A stretch of DNA of 64,000 bases from CAYOXX01 sp964408025 (lineage in GTDB: Bacteria > Acidobacteriota > DATKUA01). Location: the NCBI GenBank assembly GCA_964408025.1, contig CAYOXX010000001.1, positions 124,001 to 188,000 of the forward strand, written 5' to 3'. The notes below the pieces were generated by a model. That model was not told where the DNA came from, did no database searches, and was given only the letters and a program-made list of their open reading frames with translations. The translations under genes and the position numbers were made by a program. This document shows positions 8,114 through 16,479 of the stretch, one piece after another. Positions within the stretch are counted from its first letter, which is position 1. The number at the start of each line of letters is the position of its first letter.

Positions 8114-9286
8114 ATGAGGGCGGTTTCGCGCTCGCTATCGGCGCTGCTGGCAGCTGCTGCAGCGCTGCTCCTGGCTACATCGTCTACAGCGAGCTGGCCA
8201 CAAGATCAGTCTGGAGACGAGCGCCAGCGACAGCTCCGCCGCATCAACGCCGAAATCGAGCGTCTGCAAGGCGATATATCATCGCTGCAGTCCTCCGAAC
8301 AGACGACCATCAGGCGTATAGAGCAGCTACGCCTGCAGAGGCAGATTCACCTGCGGGAGATCGATAGCCTTGAGATCGAAATCGGCTCCGCTGAGGAGCG
8401 AATCGTCGAGCTCGAGGATACCGTATCGGGTATCGAGATCTCGTTGCGCGAGCGCCGAGCCGAACTCGGACGGATCGTGCGGAGGCTGTACACCAGCGGC
8501 CGCCACGGCATGCTGCGTGTGCTACTCTCCGTTCCCCAGGCGCGACAACTCGGGCTGGCGCAGGCCTACCTGGCGGCCATCTCCGAGCGGGAGATGATAT
8601 TCATTCAGAGCTACCAGGCCGATATAGCCGTGCTGCAAGGCCAGCGGACGGAACTGGTGCGGGCGCGCACCGAGCTCGAGGAGATGCGCGAAGCGGAGCG
8701 CCGCCATGCCCGGGAAGCCGCCGAGGCCGAGCAGGATCAGGAGCGCATCCTCGACGAGATCCGCAACCAAGGTGGCATCTACCAGCAGGCCCTGCGCGAG
8801 AAGATCGCAGCCCGCCAAGCGCTTGAAGAGCTGATAGAGCGTGTGACGAGCGGCGAAGAGCCCGCGCCGCACGCACCCCTCTCCGGCATGCGCGGTCGCC
8901 TGGCCTGGCCATGCCAGGGCGAAGTGGTGGCACGCTTCGGCAGGATAAGGGACGCTAACTACGACGTGGTGCTGGAGAACGATGGCATCGACATCGAAGC
9001 CCCGACCGGCACGCCGGTGCGCGCCATCTACGTCGGCTCCGTCGTATTCTGCGACTGGATCGACGAGCGCGGCAATATGGTTGTCCTCAACCACGGGAAC
9101 GGCTATTATTCGTTGTACGCTCATCTGGAGCGCTTCTACGTGGCGCTGGGAGACCAGGTGAGCGCCGGCCAGGCTATCGGTACGGTAGGCGAAACAGGCT
9201 CGCTTAAGGGATCGATACTGCACTTCGAGATCCGCAGGCAGGCCCAGGCCCTCGATCCAGCCGACTGGTTGACAAGGCAACCCTGA
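8114..9286 (+). CDS. envC: EnvC-like murein hydrolase activator with degenerate LytM/M23 domain
   Basis: A 390-residue exported protein: signal peptide (1-27), long coiled coil (about 35-245, heptad-rich with ELE/RRAEL patterns), then a LytM/M23 fold (about 258-387). EnvC-type proteins are not enzymes; they switch on amidases that split septal peptidoglycan. Here the first zinc ligand of the H-x3-D motif is Asn289 (the Asp293 is kept) and the first position of the H-x-H motif is Ile368 (His370 kept), while His337 in LYAHL remains. The domain is therefore probably non-catalytic, as in EnvC. ATG at 8114 has a GGGGAGCT box; an earlier in-frame start at 8081 lacks one. It is the first gene of a three-gene run with an S41 protein and YibQ. 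Confidence 0.88.
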   Translation: MRAVSRSLSALLAAAAALLLATSSTASWPQDQSGDERQRQLRRINAEIERLQGDISSLQSSEQTTIRRIEQLRLQRQIHLREIDSLEIEIGSAEERIVELEDTVSGIEISLRERRAELGRIVRRLYTSGRHGMLRVLLSVPQARQLGLAQAYLAAISEREMIFIQSYQADIAVLQGQRTELVRARTELEEMREAERRHAREAAEAEQDQERILDEIRNQGGIYQQALREKIAARQALEELIERVTSGEEPAPHAPLSGMRGRLAWPCQGEVVARFGRIRDANYDVVLENDGIDIEAPTGTPVRAIYVGSVVFCDWIDERGNMVVLNHGNGYYSLYAHLERFYVALGDQVSAGQAIGTVGETGSLKGSILHFEIRRQAQALDPADWLTRQP

Positions 9287-9299
9287 AGAGGTCGCAGTT

Positions 9300-10475
9300 G
9301 TGAACGGAAGAACTAGAATCGTCCTGTTGGTAAGCTCCTCGGTGCTGCTAGCCCTGATAGCGCTCGCAGCGCTCCTGGGCCAGAGCTACGAGAGCGACGG
9401 GATCTACAACAAGCTCGACGTATTTGTCGAGGTGATGCGGCACATCCGCAGCGACTACGTCGAGCCCGTCGCCTCACGCGACATATTCGACGGCGCCCTG
9501 CGGGGAATGGCCGCGACTCTGGACATCGAGAGCAGCTACCTGACCGCTGAGGAGTACCTTCGCTACCGCGAGGAGCTGCCGCGGCGCTCCGCCACAACCG
9601 GCATCGAGATTCGCAAGCACCCCGGCAGCGGCTACGCCGAGGTGCTCTTCATCCGCCCCGGCTCTCCCGCCGCCGGCTCCGGCGTCCGGGCCGGCGACTT
9701 CATCCGCGCCGTCGACGGCACCTCAACCCGCGACCTGCCTATTCTGATGATAGGGCTCGTGATGGCCGGCGAACCCGAATCGGTTGCCAGCCTCAGCATC
9801 ATCCGCACCGGCGTCCGCGGCACGCTTACCTTTGAGGTCGCCCGGGCGGAGCTGGCGCCCGCTCAGGTAACCCACGAAGCCCTCGACGGCGTCGGCTACA
9901 TCTCGCTGCCCAGCTTCCGGCTTGGAGTCCTCGAGAGTGTGCAGTCGGCCTGCGGCGAGTTCCGGGGCACCGGAATCGAGGTCCTGATAATCGACCTGCG
10001 CGGTAACGTCGACGGCGACATCGAGGAGGCCGTTCACGTCGCCGACCTGTTCGTGGCGGACGGCGAGCTGCTGACGCTGCGCACCAAAGGCCGCGACACC
10101 GACTACACCGCCGGCGAGTTCGCCATGCCCTTCAACATCTTCCTGCTCTGCGACGAGTCAACGGCACGCGCGGCCGAGGGATTCGCCGTCGCGCTGGCCG
10201 ACCGCGGCATTGCGACGATTATCGGCCGGACTACCGCGGGCCTGGCCACTGTGCAGAGGAGAATCGAGCTTGAAGACGGCGCTCTGCTCAACATATCACA
10301 CGCGAAGATTATCGGCCCCGGCGGGACGGACTACCACGGCACCGGTGTCGAGCCATCCGTCGAGGTGCCGACTTCCACCTCGGAGGACGGGGAAGACCTG
10401 ATTCTGCGGACGGCGCTGGAACGTGCGAGACATCATGCGACACGGCAACGGGACTCGGCAGCAGTCGGCGGCTGA
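9300..10475 (+). CDS. S41 (CtpA/Prc-fold) protein lacking the catalytic Ser and Lys
   Basis: A 391-residue protein with one N-terminal membrane segment (7-27), an N-terminal helical region, a PDZ domain (about 100-180) and a C-terminal S41 fold (about 195-355). The fold markers are clear: IIDLRG (231-235), DESTARAAEGF (285-295), GRTTAGLATVQ (309-319) and GTGVEPSVEV. In active C-terminal processing proteases these are N-x-GSASASE and TFGKGxVQ. Here Arg290 stands at the nucleophile Ser and Leu315 at the general-base Lys; the 25-residue separation equals that of the known pair (Ser430/Lys455 in E. coli Prc). The protein is therefore predicted to be proteolytically inactive. GTG start at 9300, 14 bp after the EnvC-like gene; its end overlaps yibQ. 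Confidence 0.85.
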   Translation: MNGRTRIVLLVSSSVLLALIALAALLGQSYESDGIYNKLDVFVEVMRHIRSDYVEPVASRDIFDGALRGMAATLDIESSYLTAEEYLRYREELPRRSATTGIEIRKHPGSGYAEVLFIRPGSPAAGSGVRAGDFIRAVDGTSTRDLPILMIGLVMAGEPESVASLSIIRTGVRGTLTFEVARAELAPAQVTHEALDGVGYISLPSFRLGVLESVQSACGEFRGTGIEVLIIDLRGNVDGDIEEAVHVADLFVADGELLTLRTKGRDTDYTAGEFAMPFNIFLLCDESTARAAEGFAVALADRGIATIIGRTTAGLATVQRRIELEDGALLNISHAKIIGPGGTDYHGTGVEPSVEVPTSTSEDGEDLILRTALERARHHATRQRDSAAVGG

Positions 10476-12036
10476 TTCCACACCGCTCGCGGCCGGCTCA
10501 GGCTCCCGCAAGAACGCGAGGTATCTACGCTGGTTCCTCGGCGGCGCCGCACTCTGGGCTGTGGCTATACTCCTGCTCTCCCAGCATCTCTTCCTGGGCG
10601 ACTCACCCGACAACTTCGGCCGCACCCGACAGGGGCTCAACGCCGGCCTGCGCGAAACCCTGATCGGCCTCGGCATCAGGCCCGAAGTGCGTAGCGTCCT
10701 GGAATCCAGAGAGACCCTCGGCGATGGTGACTACACCTGGACAGCCCTCAACTGGCGCATCAGGATCGCGGAGGACTTCGATGTGCCGCACGCGCGCAGC
10801 CGCCTACAGGCCGCGGTCGAGGCCGCGGGCGCCCGCCCGGAGATAAGGTGGAACCGCGACGATCGCGAGATACCCCTAATCGTCGAGGCCTACGTAGAAG
10901 AGCGGCTCAGCCACAGGCTGTTCTTCATCGCCCCCGCCCCAGCCACCTTGCACGCGCCTGCACAACCGGCAGCGCTCGACGCAGCCGAGCTACTCGGCGA
11001 GCGGTGGCAACTGCTCACCGGGCCCAGGCTCGACCTGGATGTCGATCTGCGCGCCGCCCTCGCTCTCGCCGCTCCCAACGGTCCGCCACTACTGGTGCGC
11101 GAATACTGGGACACCTCGGTGGCCCACTGGGTAGTCAGCATCGACGACGGCGCAAACGCTGGCGACGTAGTGGAAACGCTGCGCCGTCACCTCCCCGAGG
11201 GTAGCCTTGCCGTTGCCCCGCCCGGCGAGCACGAGGGGGAAGCAATCGTCCTGGACATCTCAGCCGGCGGCCGCCTCAGCCATCGCCTAGTGCTCACCGA
11301 TTACCCCGACGGGCGCGGCCTTGGCAGCGCTGGGCGGCGCGATGAGAACACGATTTTACTTCTGCCGCCGCGCGCGGCGATCATCATCGACGACATCGGC
11401 TTCGACCAGGAGATCGCCGACCAGCTCATGGGATTGGGAGTGCGCATAACCCTCTCGATCCTGCCGCATCGCCCCTACTCGATGGAGATAGCGTTGCGGG
11501 CCCGCAGCCGCAACTTCGAGACGATGCTGCACCTACCGATGGAGCCGAGGGGATACCCCGATTCGGACCCGGGCAGAGGCGCCATCTACACCGAGATGGC
11601 CAGCGACGAAATCCGCGGGCGCACCGCCGACAACATCGCCGCCGTCCCCTACGTCTCGGGAGTGAACAACCACATGGGCTCTCGCGCCACGGCGGACCCC
11701 AGGGTAGTCAACGACGTGCTGGCCGTAGTCGAGGACCGCGGCCTCTACTTCGTGGACAGCCGCACCACCGCCGAGACGGTAGTCTTCTCCACCGCCAGGC
11801 AACTCGACATACCAACGGCCGAGAGGACCGTTTTCCTGGACAACGAAGAGGATGCGGACGTGGCATCCTGCATGCTCCGCCTCGGCGAACTGATTCGGGT
11901 AGCCAGGCTCAGAGGCAGCGCCGTGGGGATCGGCCACCCGCGGGCGACCACTCTGGAGGCGATCAGGCGGATGGCCGGCGAGTTCAGCCGGCACGGCGTC
12001 GAGCTGGTCTTCGCCTCCGAGATCGTTTCACTCTAG
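10423..12036 (+). CDS. yibQ: Divergent polysaccharide deacetylase family protein (YibQ-type)
   Basis: A 537-residue membrane-anchored protein: one transmembrane segment near residues 35-55, a variable region of about 250 residues, then a divergent polysaccharide deacetylase domain (about 315-535). Family signatures are AAIIIDDIGFD, LSILPHRPYS, HLPMEP, GVNNHMGSRAT and YFVDSRTT. The family regularly follows envC and an S41 protease gene, as here, but its reaction is not established. The GTG at 10423 overlaps the S41 gene by 53 bp; an ATG four codons later is equally possible. The N-terminal half is unusually long compared with short YibQ proteins and may be a separate envelope-binding module. 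Confidence 0.85.
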   Translation: MRDIMRHGNGTRQQSAADSTPLAAGSGSRKNARYLRWFLGGAALWAVAILLLSQHLFLGDSPDNFGRTRQGLNAGLRETLIGLGIRPEVRSVLESRETLGDGDYTWTALNWRIRIAEDFDVPHARSRLQAAVEAAGARPEIRWNRDDREIPLIVEAYVEERLSHRLFFIAPAPATLHAPAQPAALDAAELLGERWQLLTGPRLDLDVDLRAALALAAPNGPPLLVREYWDTSVAHWVVSIDDGANAGDVVETLRRHLPEGSLAVAPPGEHEGEAIVLDISAGGRLSHRLVLTDYPDGRGLGSAGRRDENTILLLPPRAAIIIDDIGFDQEIADQLMGLGVRITLSILPHRPYSMEIALRARSRNFETMLHLPMEPRGYPDSDPGRGAIYTEMASDEIRGRTADNIAAVPYVSGVNNHMGSRATADPRVVNDVLAVVEDRGLYFVDSRTTAETVVFSTARQLDIPTAERTVFLDNEEDADVASCMLRLGELIRVARLRGSAVGIGHPRATTLEAIRRMAGEFSRHGVELVFASEIVSL

Positions 12037-12073
12037 AAAATTGCTGCGGCGAATCCTAGCGGAGGGACAGTCA

Positions 12074-13015
12074 ATGGAAGCCCAAGACTTCGACGTCGTC
12101 ATCATCGGCGGCGGCCCGGCGGGTCTGACCGCAGGTATGTATGCGGGCCGCGCCATGATGAAGACGGTGCTGCTGGAGCGCATGATCCCCGGCGGGCAGA
12201 TGAACAACACCGACCTGATTGAAAACTACCCCGGCTTCGAGAGCGTCGCCGGCGCCGAGCTGGCTAAGCGCTTCGCCGAACACGCCGTGGCCCACGGCTG
12301 CGAGATACGCCAGGAGTACGTCGAGGAGATCTCCTGTTGCGAGGGGCATTACAAAATGGTGCACAGCGACCAGGGCCTCTACCGCGCCAAGGTGGTCGTT
12401 CTGGCACCCGGAGGCGAGAACCGCAAGCTCAACGTACCCGGCGAGCGTAAGCTCGCCGGCCGCGGAGTCAGCTACTGCGCAATCTGCGACGGCGCCTTCT
12501 TCCGCGACCAGGTGATCGCAGTCGTCGGCGGCGGAGATGCGGCGGTCAAGGAGGCGATCTTCCTGACTAGGTTTGGCTCCAAGGTGCTCATCATCCACCG
12601 CCGCGACGAGCTTAGAGCGCGGGTGCGCGCCCAGAAAGAGGCTTTCGAAAATCCAAAAATAGAGATCATATGGGACAGTGTGGTCGACGAAATCCAAGGC
12701 GATGAGAAGGTTTCGCACCTGCTCCTCAGAAACGTCAAGACTGGCGAGAAATCGAAGCTGGAAGTTGGCGCTGTATTCATCTTCATAGGTTTCGTTCCCA
12801 ACTCGGGTTTGGTCAAAGACGCCGTGGAGACCGACGACGGGGGCTACATAATCACCAACGCGCGCATGGAGACCTCCATCCCGGGGCTCTACGCCATTGG
12901 CGACGTGAAGCCCAACATCTGCAAGCAGGTGAGCGTAAGCGTCGGGGAGGGCACCCTGGCGGCGGTCGACGCGCAGCACTACATCGGCGAGGGGCGCGCG
13001 CAGGGCATGTGGTAA
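12074..13015 (+). CDS. trxB: Thioredoxin-disulfide reductase
   Basis: A 313-residue FAD enzyme that passes electrons from NADPH to thioredoxin. The N-terminal FAD motif is VIIGGGPAGLTAGMYAGRA, the redox pair is Cys135 and Cys138 in CAICDG, the NADPH-binding part has VVGGGDAAVKEA and the HRRDELRA motif that favours NADPH, and the C-terminal FAD segment is GLYAIGDVK. ATG at 12074 follows GGAGGGA; the frame extends 11 codons upstream without a ribosome binding site. The thioredoxin partner could be trxA at 57675. It may be read through from the yibQ operon (37 bp spacing). Confidence 0.95.
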   Translation: MEAQDFDVVIIGGGPAGLTAGMYAGRAMMKTVLLERMIPGGQMNNTDLIENYPGFESVAGAELAKRFAEHAVAHGCEIRQEYVEEISCCEGHYKMVHSDQGLYRAKVVVLAPGGENRKLNVPGERKLAGRGVSYCAICDGAFFRDQVIAVVGGGDAAVKEAIFLTRFGSKVLIIHRRDELRARVRAQKEAFENPKIEIIWDSVVDEIQGDEKVSHLLLRNVKTGEKSKLEVGAVFIFIGFVPNSGLVKDAVETDDGGYIITNARMETSIPGLYAIGDVKPNICKQVSVSVGEGTLAAVDAQHYIGEGRAQGMW

Positions 13016-13128
13016 CGAACTTTCCCTCAACTCCCAAGATATGCTATATAGACAGGGAGATATCGCTCCATAATTGGAATCCTGAAACAGATGCGGATCG
13101 GCTCCGCGGCCGACGCAAGAGTGTGACT

Positions 13129-13863
13129 ATGGGAACCGGGAAGCGTTCGACAACTTTTCTCGAGGCGGCCAGAACCGTACTCGAAGAAATGAAAGTACCT
13201 ATGCACTTCAAGAAGATCACCGAGCTCGCCATCCAGAAGAGGTACCTGCGCAGCAGGGGCAAGACTCCTGAATGGACTATGGGCGCCAGGCTCTCCGTAG
13301 ACGTCAAGGAGAAGGGATCACGCAGCGAGTTCAACAGGATCGGCAGCGGCCGCTACGGCTTGCGGAAGTGGAAAAGGGGTACGGGGGCCAGAGCTTCCGT
13401 CGACGCCGCAGAGGGCGACGCCGGCGGGCGCAGGTACTGGCTGGTGAGCGTCGAGCCCGAAAATTTCGACGCCGACGATAAGGCCGGCAGCCTCGACACC
13501 ATCGGCGTCAGGTACCGCATGCGCAATACGCTGGCCACGCTTCAGCCCGGCGACCGCGTGGTCATCTACATCAAGAAGGTCGCGGCCTTCGGAGCAATCA
13601 TGGAGGTGAGCGGGCCTGCCTACGGCGACCACAGCCCCCGCTGGCCTGTGGGCAGCCCCCAGCTATCGTCGCGGATCCCTTGCAAGCCCACGCTAGTGCT
13701 CGCGGACCGCAAGCTGGACGCGCGCCCACTATACGCGCGGCTGGAGGTGTTCACGCAGTACCCCGCCAAGCACCGCACGCTCGCGCTGCGCAACGGCATC
13801 ACGGGAATCGGCGCGGAAGACTACCGGGAAATCGAGCGGGCCATGAGCGCAAGCCTGGCGTAG
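13129..13863 (+). CDS. HARE-HTH plus EVE domain protein
   Basis: A predicted 244-residue soluble protein with two recognisable modules. Residues about 5-80 match a HARE-HTH domain: FLEAARTVLEEMKVPMHFK, then ITELAIQ, GKTPEWTMGARLSVDVKEKG and FNRIGSGRYGL. Residues about 103-240 resemble an EVE (PUA-like) domain: RYWLVSVEPENF, the RNTLATLQPGDRVVIYI strand, FGAIMEVSGP and WPVGSPQL through RIPCKPTLVL. HARE-HTH domains are predicted nucleic-acid-binding modules and EVE domains are linked to modified bases, so a reader of modified DNA or RNA is a fair inference, not proven. The frame opens at 13009 overlapping trxB, but the ATG at 13129 starts the domain; its ribosome binding site is weak. Confidence 0.8.
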   Translation: MGTGKRSTTFLEAARTVLEEMKVPMHFKKITELAIQKRYLRSRGKTPEWTMGARLSVDVKEKGSRSEFNRIGSGRYGLRKWKRGTGARASVDAAEGDAGGRRYWLVSVEPENFDADDKAGSLDTIGVRYRMRNTLATLQPGDRVVIYIKKVAAFGAIMEVSGPAYGDHSPRWPVGSPQLSSRIPCKPTLVLADRKLDARPLYARLEVFTQYPAKHRTLALRNGITGIGAEDYREIERAMSASLA

Positions 13864-13869
13864 GCTGCG

Positions 13870-14559
13870 CTACCGCTGCCCCTCGTCGCTATAGGGTCTG
13901 CCGGCCTGGTCGACGGTAACCTTCAGCTTGGAGAGAATCTCAGCCAGGCGTCTGTCTTTTTCCCAGATGTTCAGCACGTTATCTATGACGTACGGCTCAC
14001 GGTTCTGGGGAATCAGCTTGATGCGCCCCGACATCGCCAGCGCCAACTCGAACACGTCGCCGATCTCCCGCGTGTAGCTGAGATTAGGGGCGTTGATCCT
14101 CTCGGTATCGCTGAGCAGGCCGTGGCGGTGGAACAGCTCGTTGTGCCTGACGTCCCAGTAGTTGAAGCGGGTCCTGATCCAGACCAAAGCAAACACGATG
14201 ATGAAGAACAGGAAGTAGTAGTAGTAGAAACTGGAGTTCATGCCCAGGTCGAACGAGGCGACGAAAGCGAAAATCGCTGGCCAAGCGTTCAGCAGCCAGA
14301 GGATGATCCCGCCCAGGACGACGGTGATGACGATAATGATGGTCATCAGGATGGAGAAATCGAAGGCGAAGATCAGGACGTTGATGCTGAACACGAGCAT
14401 GAAGATCAGATTCCAGTTCCTGTTGGCCTCGGCGGTGTCGATGAGACTCAGGAGAGAAAGCAGGGCGACGATGCCCGCAAGCACTACCGACGGGTAGAAG
14501 AAAATTACCTTGGGCCAAGGTCTGATTCGGACGAAGTTGTTCGGCTGCTGCTTTGCCAT
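13870..14559 (-). CDS. Membrane protein with four TM segments and a PH-like tail
   Basis: A 229-residue protein of unknown function. Four hydrophobic segments (about 20-40, 50-75, 80-100 and 112-130) are followed by a cytoplasmic domain of about 100 residues. In that tail, the HNELFHRHGLLSDTERINAP stretch, the DVFELALAMSGRIKL strand and the VIDNVLNIWEKDRRLAEIL helix resemble bacterial PH-like modules. The ATG at 14559 has a GGGGGAAATC leader; a longer frame to 14616 has none. It is convergent with the HARE-HTH/EVE gene, leaving 6 bp between the stops, and divergent from the acyl-CoA synthetase. The PH resemblance is by eye and uncertain. Confidence 0.65.
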   Translation of the reverse strand: MAKQQPNNFVRIRPWPKVIFFYPSVVLAGIVALLSLLSLIDTAEANRNWNLIFMLVFSINVLIFAFDFSILMTIIIVITVVLGGIILWLLNAWPAIFAFVASFDLGMNSSFYYYYFLFFIIVFALVWIRTRFNYWDVRHNELFHRHGLLSDTERINAPNLSYTREIGDVFELALAMSGRIKLIPQNREPYVIDNVLNIWEKDRRLAEILSKLKVTVDQAGRPYSDEGQR

Positions 14560-14731
14560 GATTTCCCCCTTTGTTAGCCAGCGGAAAAAACAGATCGTAG
14601 TGCAGAGCGAGCGCACCGGTCAAGCCGATGACGCCTTGTTTTCCGGTCGGCGGGTGCTTTACTTTTCGTCGGCGGTTTTGCTATCTTGGCGTAACTCGTG
14701 CAGGGAAAGCCATAATCCCGGGAGGAGTAAG

Positions 14732-16324
14732 ATGAGGATCGGAGATCTCCTGGCGCAAACCGTAGAGCGGTCGCGCCATCGCCCGGCAATAATCTACAAG
14801 GGCCAGAAGATCAACTACAACCATTTCGATCAGGCCGCCAACCGGGCCGGCCACGGCCTCAAGAAGATCGGAGTCGAAACCGGCGGCAAGGTGGCGATCC
14901 TGCTGGAAAACCGTCCCGAATATCTCCATTTCTACTACGGCATCAGCCGAATCGGCGGCGTAATCGTGCCGATAAACAACTTCCTGAAGGGCGAGGAGAT
15001 CAAGTACATGCTCGAGGACTGCGGCGTCCACACGCTCGTGACCTCCCCCCACTACTACTCGGCCGAGATCAAGGGTATCGAGAACAAGCTGACTACGGTC
15101 AGGAACATCGTCTTCGTCGGCGAGCCCCACGAGCTTGACGAACTAGAATACGCCGACACCGAGATAGATTACGTCCGCCACCAGTCCTTCCACTCCCTGC
15201 CGCACGATGCGCCGGAACCGACCAGCGATTTCGGCCCCGAAGACCTGGCGGTGATCATCTACACATCCGGCACAACGGGCCACCCGAAGGGCGCCATGCT
15301 GAGCCACCGCAACATAGTCGCCAACTCGACGAGCTGCACCCACGTCCTCGAGATCAACCGCAAGGACAAGATCCTCCTATTCCTGCCGATGTTCCACTCC
15401 TTCACCGAAATGGTTTGCATGGTCCTGCCGGTGCATATGGGCATACCGATAGTGATCGTGGAACGGATCGACAGAGTCGAAATCCGCGCCGCGATCCGCC
15501 GCTACCGACCTACTCTCTTCGTCGGCGTCCCGAGCATCTACAGCGCTCTGCTGGGCGCCAAGCTGAATCCGCTCATGCGGATGCTCAATCCCGTGCGACT
15601 CTACATCAGCGGTGGGGCTCCCCTGCCCGTCGAGGTTCTCCGCAAGTTCGAGGAGAAATTCAGGCGGCCGCTGATCGAGGGTTACGGGCTCAGCGAAGCC
15701 TCGCCCGTGGTCAGCGTCAACCCGATCGAGGGGCCGCGCAAGCCCGGATCAGTCGGCCTGACGGTCGTCGGCGTTGAGGTCAAGATAGTCGACGAAGATG
15801 ACAAAGAGGTTGCCAACGACGCCGACGGCGAGATCCTCGTGCGCGGAGAAAACGTCATGTCGGGCTACTACAACCAGCCCGAGGAGACGGCCAAGACGCT
15901 GAAAGACGGCTGGCTCTACACCGGCGACGTCGGCCACCGCGACGAGGACGGCTACATCTTCATCGTCGAGCGCAAGAAGGACATGCTCATCTACCGCGGC
16001 TGCAACATCTACCCGCGCGAGGTCGAGGAGGTCCTCTACAAGCACCCGGCGATCGAGGACACCGCAGTCGTCGGCGTACCCGACGCTTCGCGCGGCGAGA
16101 TGCCCAAGGCGTTCGTAATCCTCAAGGAGGGCGCCCACGCCACGGAGAAGGAGCTGAAGAAGTTCTGCATGGAGCACCTGGCGCGCTACAAGGTCCCGAG
16201 AATCTTCAGCTTCGAGACCGAGCTGCCGCGCACGGCCACCGGCAAGGTGCTCAAGAAGGAGCTTCGCAAGCGGGTCCTGCAGGAGCAGCAGGAAAAGATG
16301 GGCGGCGCCGAGGAGGAATCCTGA
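14732..16324 (+). CDS. fadD: Long-chain fatty acid CoA ligase (AMP-binding)
   Basis: A 530-residue adenylate-forming enzyme that activates fatty acids to acyl-CoA through an acyl-AMP. Motifs in order: the phosphate-binding loop IIYTSGTTGHPKGAMLSH (about residues 174-191), GYGLSEASPVVS, YTGDVGHRDEDGYIFI, the hinge VERKKDMLIYRGCNIYPREVEE and the C-terminal PRTATGKVLKKELRK with the catalytic Lys. ATG at 14732 sits eight bases after GGAGGAG; the open frame upstream to 14510 is unsupported. It stands alone, but fits the fatty-acid degradation genes elsewhere in the window. Confidence 0.93.
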   Translation: MRIGDLLAQTVERSRHRPAIIYKGQKINYNHFDQAANRAGHGLKKIGVETGGKVAILLENRPEYLHFYYGISRIGGVIVPINNFLKGEEIKYMLEDCGVHTLVTSPHYYSAEIKGIENKLTTVRNIVFVGEPHELDELEYADTEIDYVRHQSFHSLPHDAPEPTSDFGPEDLAVIIYTSGTTGHPKGAMLSHRNIVANSTSCTHVLEINRKDKILLFLPMFHSFTEMVCMVLPVHMGIPIVIVERIDRVEIRAAIRRYRPTLFVGVPSIYSALLGAKLNPLMRMLNPVRLYISGGAPLPVEVLRKFEEKFRRPLIEGYGLSEASPVVSVNPIEGPRKPGSVGLTVVGVEVKIVDEDDKEVANDADGEILVRGENVMSGYYNQPEETAKTLKDGWLYTGDVGHRDEDGYIFIVERKKDMLIYRGCNIYPREVEEVLYKHPAIEDTAVVGVPDASRGEMPKAFVILKEGAHATEKELKKFCMEHLARYKVPRIFSFETELPRTATGKVLKKELRKRVLQEQQEKMGGAEEES

Positions 16325-16479
16325 CGCCGCGCGCTTATAACAGCGCCGCAAAGCGGCCGATGTAGTCCTGATCCCAATGCGAATGAACAGGTCCGCCATC
16401 CCACTGCCCGGCGGATGTCCGCTGCAGTTTTACTTACTCCCTGAAATGTGAAAAGATTTCCGTACCGCGGGAGATTCGG
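16325..16479. other. Intergenic spacer after the acyl-CoA ligase
   Basis: A 155-bp spacer. An inverted repeat (TCCGCC with GGCGGA, loop about 12 bases) around 16391-16415 is followed some ten bases later by a short T run and may be a weak terminator. No gene is seen. Confidence 0.3.
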
